A stretch of 10,060 nucleotides of DNA from an uncultured Sphingomonadaceae bacterium. Its GTDB lineage: Bacteria; Pseudomonadota; Alphaproteobacteria; Sphingomonadales; Sphingomonadaceae. Position 1 is the stretch's first letter. Each line of letters starts with the position of its first letter. Made by a program: the position numbers and the translations under genes. The notes beneath the pieces are model-generated. The model was given only the letters and a program-made list of their open reading frames with translations. It was not told the origin of the DNA and did not search any database. The stretch lies in the NCBI GenBank assembly GCA_938016505.1, contig CALLWN010000271.1, positions 1 to 10,060 on the forward strand, in the 5' to 3' direction. This document shows, one piece after another, positions 6,584 through 10,060 of the stretch.

Positions 6584-7205
6584 TGTGATAGCCGCGCACT
6601 TCCCAGAAGCCCGGCTTGTCAACGGCTGAAATCTCGATTCGCTTAACCCACTTGGCGCTCTTCCAGAAATAGTAGCGCGGAATGACCACCCGAACCGGCC
6701 CGCCATGCTCGCGCGAGATCGGAGCGCCGTCATGGGCATGGGCGAGCAGGCAGTCCTCCTCGGCGAAATGGTCGAGGCGAACATTGGTGGTGTAGCCGTC
6801 ATGGCTGTGCAGCACCACGTGCGCCGCCTCCGGCAGCGGCTTCACGAGATCGAGGATCACCGAGGTCGAGACCCCCTGCCAGCGGTTGTCGTAGCGGCTC
6901 CACTGGGTCACGCAATGGATGTCGGAGACATCCTCCGTCTGTGGCAAGGCCATGAACGCTGGCCAGTCGAGTTCCACCGGGTTCACAACCGCGCCGTCGA
7001 CCACCAGCCGCCAGTCGGCGAGCGGCACATGCGGCTGCACGCCAAGATCGAGCACCGGCCAGGTCTCGACCAGCCGCTGCCCCGGCGGCAGCCGCAGCGA
7101 CCTGTCGGGGTCGGGCCGCCCGGTCAGAAGCCGCCCGGCGCGCGCCCAGGCCTTTTTCGCTGCGACGAGCTTCGCCCGCGCACCCGCATCGCCGTCGTCG
7201 CTCAT
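6546..7205 (-). CDS. Sulfite oxidase-like molybdopterin-dependent oxidoreductase
   Basis: This is a 219-residue protein with the oxidoreductase molybdopterin-binding fold (PF00174) of the sulfite oxidase superfamily. After a charged N-terminal segment, the core runs from about residue 50 (WPVLDLGVQP) to the C-terminus. HCVTQWSRYDNRWQGV at about 97-112 supplies Cys98, the expected molybdenum ligand. Later motifs include HSHDGYTTN, EHGGPVRVVIP and the C-terminal YFWKSAKWVK region. There is no Tat or Sec signal, no haem domain and no C-terminal dimerisation domain, so it is probably a small cytosolic member resembling the YuiH-type sulfite oxidase-like proteins. Its substrate and electron acceptor are unknown. 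The ATG at 7205 overlaps the stop of the DUF2062 gene as ATGA, a translational-coupling arrangement that supports this start over any upstream codon. Confidence 0.9.
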   Translation of the reverse strand: MSDDGDAGARAKLVAAKKAWARAGRLLTGRPDPDRSLRLPPGQRLVETWPVLDLGVQPHVPLADWRLVVDGAVVNPVELDWPAFMALPQTEDVSDIHCVTQWSRYDNRWQGVSTSVILDLVKPLPEAAHVVLHSHDGYTTNVRLDHFAEEDCLLAHAHDGAPISREHGGPVRVVIPRYYFWKSAKWVKRIEISAVDKPGFWEVRGYHNVGDPWTEERYG

Positions 7206-7753
7206 GCCACCTCCAGCGGCGCTGCCGACCGGGCCCGCCGGAACAGCCGCCGCCGCTGCCACCGCCGCGAAACCCACAGCCGCCAGCCGATCTGGGCCCC
7301 GACATAGCCCAGTGCGGCTGCCGCCACGGCAAACAGGATAAGCCCCAGATAGGTGGTGCCCACCAGCTCGATGCCCTGCGTCAGCCAGCGGTCAACGGGG
7401 TTGTCGGCCGCGCCGATCACCCGGTCGGCGGTCGCGCGGAAATCGAGCAGCCGCGCCCCGGCCTCATAGGCCATGAGGTAGACAACCGGGAAGGTCACCG
7501 GGTTGGTGACAAGCGTCGAGAGCGCTGCAACCGGCAGGTTGGCACGAAAGCCCAGCGCAAACGCCGCGGCAAACGGGGTCTGGGCGATCGGGATCGCGAA
7601 CGCCGCGAACAGCCCGAGCGCAAGGCCCCTTGCCACGCCGCGCCGGTTGAACCGCCAGACCAGCGGGCTTGCCAGCTTGTGGGCGAACGGGCGCAGGAAC
7701 CGGTTGCGCTCCAGCGCCTCCCGCGTCGGCAGCCGTTTGCGCATCCACTCCAT
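7202..7753 (-). CDS. DUF2062 domain membrane protein
   Basis: This is a 183-residue inner-membrane protein of the DUF2062 family, whose function is not established. The N-terminus is basic and typical of alphaproteobacterial members (MRKRLPTREALERNRFLRP at about 4-22, then LVWRFNRRGVARG). A hydrophobic stretch at about 43-80 (LALGLFAAFAIPIAQTPF and following), one around STLVTNPVTFPVVYLMAYEAG (79-99), and one at about 135-157 (YLGLILFAVAAAALGYVGAQ) are likely membrane segments. The C-terminus is a short Arg-rich tail. The ATG at 7753 gives the usual family start; an ATG at 7744 is also possible, and a GTG at 7840 overlapping the smpB stop would add 29 residues. It lies downstream of smpB and is coupled by ATGA to the molybdoenzyme gene, so a shared transcript is likely. 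Confidence 0.88.
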   Translation of the reverse strand: MEWMRKRLPTREALERNRFLRPFAHKLASPLVWRFNRRGVARGLALGLFAAFAIPIAQTPFAAAFALGFRANLPVAALSTLVTNPVTFPVVYLMAYEAGARLLDFRATADRVIGAADNPVDRWLTQGIELVGTTYLGLILFAVAAAALGYVGAQIGWRLWVSRRWQRRRLFRRARSAAPLEVA

Positions 7754-7832
7754 TGCCTGCTCAGATAGGCCTTTCCCCCATGCGCGAAAAGGCCGCCTGC
7801 GCGCATGGCTGCGCGCGGGCCTCCCCGTCGCC

Positions 7833-8312
7833 TCAGCCACGCTCGCGCATCAGCCTCGCCTTCTCGCGGGCCCAGTCGCGGTCGCGCTCGGTCGCGCGCT
7901 TGTCGTGCAGCTTCTTGCCCCGTGCCAGCGCCAGCTCGACCTTGGCCCGGCCGCGTTCGTTGAAATAGATCGAAAGTGGCACCAGCGTGCGGCCCTCGCG
8001 CGCCACCGCCCCGTGCAGCCTCGCGATCTCGCGGCCATGAAGCAGCAGCTTGCGTGGCCGCCGCGGCTCGTGATTGAACCGGTTGCCATGGCTCCACTCG
8101 GGGATGTTGGCGTTGATGAGCCAGGCCTCGTCGCCAGTCACCTCGGCATAGCTTTCGGCAATCGTCGCCTGCCCGGCGCGCAGCGCCTTCACTTCGGTGC
8201 CCGTGAGCACGATCCCGGCCTCGAAATGCTCCTCGAGAAAATAGTCGTGGCGCGCCTTGCGGTTCTCGGCCGCCACCTTCACCTTCGTGCTCGCCGGCCT
8301 GGGGCGCACCAT
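7833..8312 (-). CDS. smpB: SsrA-binding protein SmpB
   Basis: This is SmpB, the small protein that binds tmRNA (SsrA) and delivers it to stalled ribosomes for trans-translation. The 159-residue product fits the family length (about 160). Conserved segments are visible: [20 protein letters not shown] at about 17-36, [10 protein letters not shown] at about 38-47, the [14 protein letters not shown] region at about 69-82, and a basic C-terminal tail ([11 protein letters not shown]...[11 protein letters not shown]) that occupies the decoding centre and mRNA channel in characterised SmpB. The ATG at 8312 begins one base after the dapA TGA (TGA-A-ATG), so translation is probably coupled to dapA; there is only a weak Shine-Dalgarno sequence. 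An in-frame ATG at 8348 inside dapA is a less likely start. No ssrA gene is visible in this window. Confidence 0.97.
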   Translation of the reverse strand: MVRPRPASTKVKVAAENRKARHDYFLEEHFEAGIVLTGTEVKALRAGQATIAESYAEVTGDEAWLINANIPEWSHGNRFNHEPRRPRKLLLHGREIARLHGAVAREGRTLVPLSIYFNERGRAKVELALARGKKLHDKRATERDRDWAREKARLMRERG

Positions 8313-8313
8313 T

Positions 8314-9195
8314 TCAGGGCGCAATTCCGGCGCGGGCGAGTGCCGCATCGACTGCCGCCCGCGACGCTGCACCCGGCTCGGGCACCGGCAGCCGCACCTC
8401 GGCCGAAAGCCCGCGCACCAGCGAAAGCGCATATTTGACCGGCCCGGGCGACGGGTCGGTGAAGAGCGCCATGTGCAGCGGCCACAGCCGGTCCTGCAGC
8501 GCAAGCGCAGTCGCGAAATCGCCGTCGAGCGCGGCCTTCACCTGGGCCGCGTTCAGGCCCGGCGCAACATTGGCCGTCACCGAAATGGCGCCATGGCCGC
8601 CATGGGCGATGATGCCGAGCGTCATGGAGTCATTGCCCGACAGGATCAGGAAGTCGGGCCCGCACAGCGCGCGGATCTCCGAGACCCGGTTGATGTCCCC
8701 GGTCGACTCCTTGACCCCGATGATGCGCGGGTGCGTGGCAAGCTCGGCCAGCGTCTCGCTCGCCATGTCGATTCCGGTCCGGCCGGGAATGTTGTAGACA
8801 AGGATCGGCAGCGGGCTCGCCTCGGCCACGGCGCGGAAATGCAGCAGCAGGCCCTGCTGGCCCGGCCGGTTGTAATAGGGGCAGACCACCAGCGCCGCAT
8901 CGGCGCCCGCCGCCGCCGCCCGCTCGACATGGTGGATCGCAACCGCCGTGTCGTTCGAGCCGCAGCCGGCGATCACCGGCACCCGCCCGCGCGCTGCCCT
9001 GACGGTCAGGGCGACGACCTCGTCATGCTCGGCGATCGAAAGCGTCGCCGACTCGCCCGTGGTGCCACACGGCACCAGCCCCGAAGAGCCCTCGGCGATC
9101 TGCCACTCGATCAACTCGGCAAGCGCGTTGCCATCCACCCGCCCATCGCGGAACGGGGTGACGAGCGCGGGGATGGAACCGGAAATGACGGGCAT
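8314..9195 (-). CDS. dapA: 4-hydroxy-tetrahydrodipicolinate synthase
   Basis: DapA condenses pyruvate with aspartate semialdehyde, the first committed step toward meso-diaminopimelate and lysine. The 293-residue protein matches the family length (E. coli 292) and is a TIM barrel with every key residue visible: GTTGES at 44-49 (active-site threonines 45 and 46), [10 protein letters not shown] at 106-115, YNIPGRTG at 134-141 with the catalytic Tyr134 and substrate-binding Arg139, and GVKEST at 160-165 with the Schiff-base Lys162. I prefer the ATG at 9195 because GGGAA lies 7 bases upstream; the in-frame ATG at 9201 adds only Met-Arg and sits too close to that site. It is the first gene of the tight minus-strand run and diverges from the lytic transglycosylase gene across 85 bp. 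The role is secure; lysine control elements are not visible. Confidence 0.97.
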   Translation of the reverse strand: MPVISGSIPALVTPFRDGRVDGNALAELIEWQIAEGSSGLVPCGTTGESATLSIAEHDEVVALTVRAARGRVPVIAGCGSNDTAVAIHHVERAAAAGADAALVVCPYYNRPGQQGLLLHFRAVAEASPLPILVYNIPGRTGIDMASETLAELATHPRIIGVKESTGDINRVSEIRALCGPDFLILSGNDSMTLGIIAHGGHGAISVTANVAPGLNAAQVKAALDGDFATALALQDRLWPLHMALFTDPSPGPVKYALSLVRGLSAEVRLPVPEPGAASRAAVDAALARAGIAP

Positions 9196-9280
9196 GCGCA
9201 TGTTCCCATGAAGGTCCGCGTCGGCGCGGGTCTTGGTCCGGCGGTGGCGCGGCCAATTCATTGCGCCTAAAGCCTCCCCC
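9196..9280. promoter_or_regulatory. dapA / lytic transglycosylase divergent region
   Basis: These 85 bases lie between the divergent starts of dapA and the transglycosylase gene and presumably carry both promoters. A modestly AT-richer segment lies around 9253-9272. I see no convincing -35/-10 pair and no lysine riboswitch, for which the space is too short. Confidence 0.4.
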
Positions 9281-10060
9281 ATGGTTTCGCAATGGATGCG
9301 CCGTTTCCGACCGGTCGTGCCGGTCCTCGCCCTTCTCGCCGCGCCCCTTGCCGCCCCCGTCGCCGCGCAGCAGGGCGAGGAAGCCTGGCTTGCGGCCGCC
9401 TTCGCCCGCAACGATGGCGGCGCGCCCGCGCCTCCTGCGGGTGCGCCCACGACTCTCGCCGGCGCGCTCGCCACCTGGGACTGGCTCCGCCGCGCGCCGC
9501 GCTCGCCTGCAACCCGCCTGCCGCTCGCCGAGACGGCAGCCTGGCTCGCCGCCAACCCCGGCTTCCCCAACCACGCCGACATCCGCCGCCGCGCCGAAGC
9601 CGAGGCCGCCGACCCGGCGCTGACGCCCGATCCCGAAGCCCGGGCCTTCTTCGCCACCGTCCAGCCCGAGACCGCCGCCGGCCGTGCCCGCTACGCTCTC
9701 CTGCTCGCCGCCGAGCCGGGGCGCATGGTCGTCGCCCGCCAGCAGGCCGAGGCCGCCTGGGTCACCACCGGCATCCCGGAGCCGCTCGAGCGCGCACTCC
9801 TTGCCCGCTTCGGAGACGGCCTCACCTCCGGCCACCATGCCCGCCGTGCCGACGCCCTGCTCTGGGCCGGCCAGACCAGCGCTGCGGCCCGGGTCCTGCC
9901 GCTCCTCGAGGAGGACCAGCGTGCGCTTGCTGCGGCTCGCATCGCCCTGCGCACCGGCGCCGCCGACGCCGAGGCCCGCGCCGCCTCGGTCCCGGCGAAG
10001 TTCCGCGACCATGCCGGCCTCGTCCACGACCGCGCGCTCTGGCTCGAGCGCAGCCGCGGC
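9281..10060 (+). CDS. Soluble lytic murein transglycosylase (Slt-like), N-terminal part
   Basis: The reading frame from the ATG at 9281 stays open for 260 codons to the window edge, so the gene is cut by the window, not broken. The first 29 residues are a Sec-type signal peptide: basic MRRFR, a hydrophobic core, and APVAA-QQ as the likely cleavage site. The mature part is Ala/Arg-rich and almost entirely helical, with repeated short helices such as LPLAETAAWLAANPGFP (about 80-96) and ALLARFGDGLTSGHHARRADALLW (about 171-194), resembling the superhelical U-domain of Slt-type lytic transglycosylases. The catalytic goose-lysozyme-like domain, with its glutamate, would lie beyond the edge, so identification rests on the N-terminal repeats and the conserved dapA neighbourhood. 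Such enzymes cleave peptidoglycan strands to 1,6-anhydromuropeptides in the periplasm. An in-frame ATG at 9296 is an alternative start. Confidence 0.8.
   Translation, partial: MVSQWMRRFRPVVPVLALLAAPLAAPVAAQQGEEAWLAAAFARNDGGAPAPPAGAPTTLAGALATWDWLRRAPRSPATRLPLAETAAWLAANPGFPNHADIRRRAEAEAADPALTPDPEARAFFATVQPETAAGRARYALLLAAEPGRMVVARQQAEAAWVTTGIPEPLERALLARFGDGLTSGHHARRADALLWAGQTSAAARVLPLLEEDQRALAAARIALRTGAADAEARAASVPAKFRDHAGLVHDRALWLERSRG

Noticed and set aside
4772..6646. A 624-codon plus-strand open frame across recA and the kinase
   Set aside because: It is antisense to two well-supported genes, is Arg/Pro/His-rich and low in recognisable motifs. Long antisense frames are expected in GC-rich DNA with strong third-position bias.
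6436..6802. A possible frameshift hiding a PAS or membrane domain of the kinase
   Set aside because: The upstream minus-strand DNA encodes the conserved C-terminal part of the molybdoenzyme in another frame, and no PAS-like or hydrophobic segment appears in the kinase frame there.
8314..9657. Extension of dapA upstream to 9657
   Set aside because: It would run antisense through the start of the divergent transglycosylase gene and add about 150 unrelated residues to a protein already of full family length.
1..10060. Mobile elements, CRISPR arrays, tRNA or rRNA genes, or an anti-phage system
   Set aside because: I saw no transposase or integrase motifs, no regularly spaced repeats, no tRNA-like cloverleaf and no defence-type domains; the genes fit ordinary core functions.

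Overview
The window is GC-rich, coding-dense chromosomal DNA from an alphaproteobacterium, most likely in or near the Sphingomonadales. The pointers are a DUF1489 protein, a CarD/CdnL regulator of the alphaproteobacterial type, a CckA-like hybrid kinase beside recA, and a dapA-smpB-DUF2062 run facing a lytic transglycosylase. The taxonomic placement is inference from family resemblance. I see no insertion sequence, phage gene, CRISPR array, tRNA or rRNA; this reads as core genome.

Left part (1-3365). A DUF1489 gene and a secreted YkuD_2-type L,D-transpeptidase-like protein run on the plus strand. A second L,D-transpeptidase of the YcbB (LdtD) type runs toward them on the minus strand. The two transpeptidase genes share their stop codons within one CTAG at the centre of a 14-bp palindrome. 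An isopenicillin N synthase-like 2-oxoglutarate/Fe(II) oxygenase gene diverges from the YcbB-type gene.

Middle (3366-5347). A strong hairpin separates the oxygenase gene from the convergent carD gene. carD (RNA polymerase-binding regulator) and recA (homologous recombination, SOS) both lie on the minus strand, separated by 290 bp that contain an AT-rich patch. Upstream of recA is a plausible degenerate alphaproteobacterial LexA box, directly beyond a good intrinsic terminator.

Right part (5348-9195). Five minus-strand genes are packed like an operon in the order dapA, smpB, DUF2062 membrane protein, cytosolic sulfite-oxidase-like molybdoenzyme and hybrid histidine kinase. The junctions are TGA-A-ATG, a gap or GTG overlap depending on the start, an ATGA overlap, and a short overlap. 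The operon ends at the terminator in front of recA. Divergent from dapA, an Slt-type soluble lytic transglycosylase begins at 9281 and runs off the window.

A cell-wall theme recurs: dapA supplies the route to meso-diaminopimelate and lysine, the L,D-transpeptidases act on diaminopimelate-containing peptides, and the lytic transglycosylase cuts glycan strands. The genes are mostly well-known families. The points most worth checking are the compact hybrid kinase with no sensor or membrane domain, the compact YcbB-type transpeptidase with no visible peptidoglycan-binding domain, and the shared-stop arrangement of the two transpeptidases. I found no convincing wholly undescribed system.
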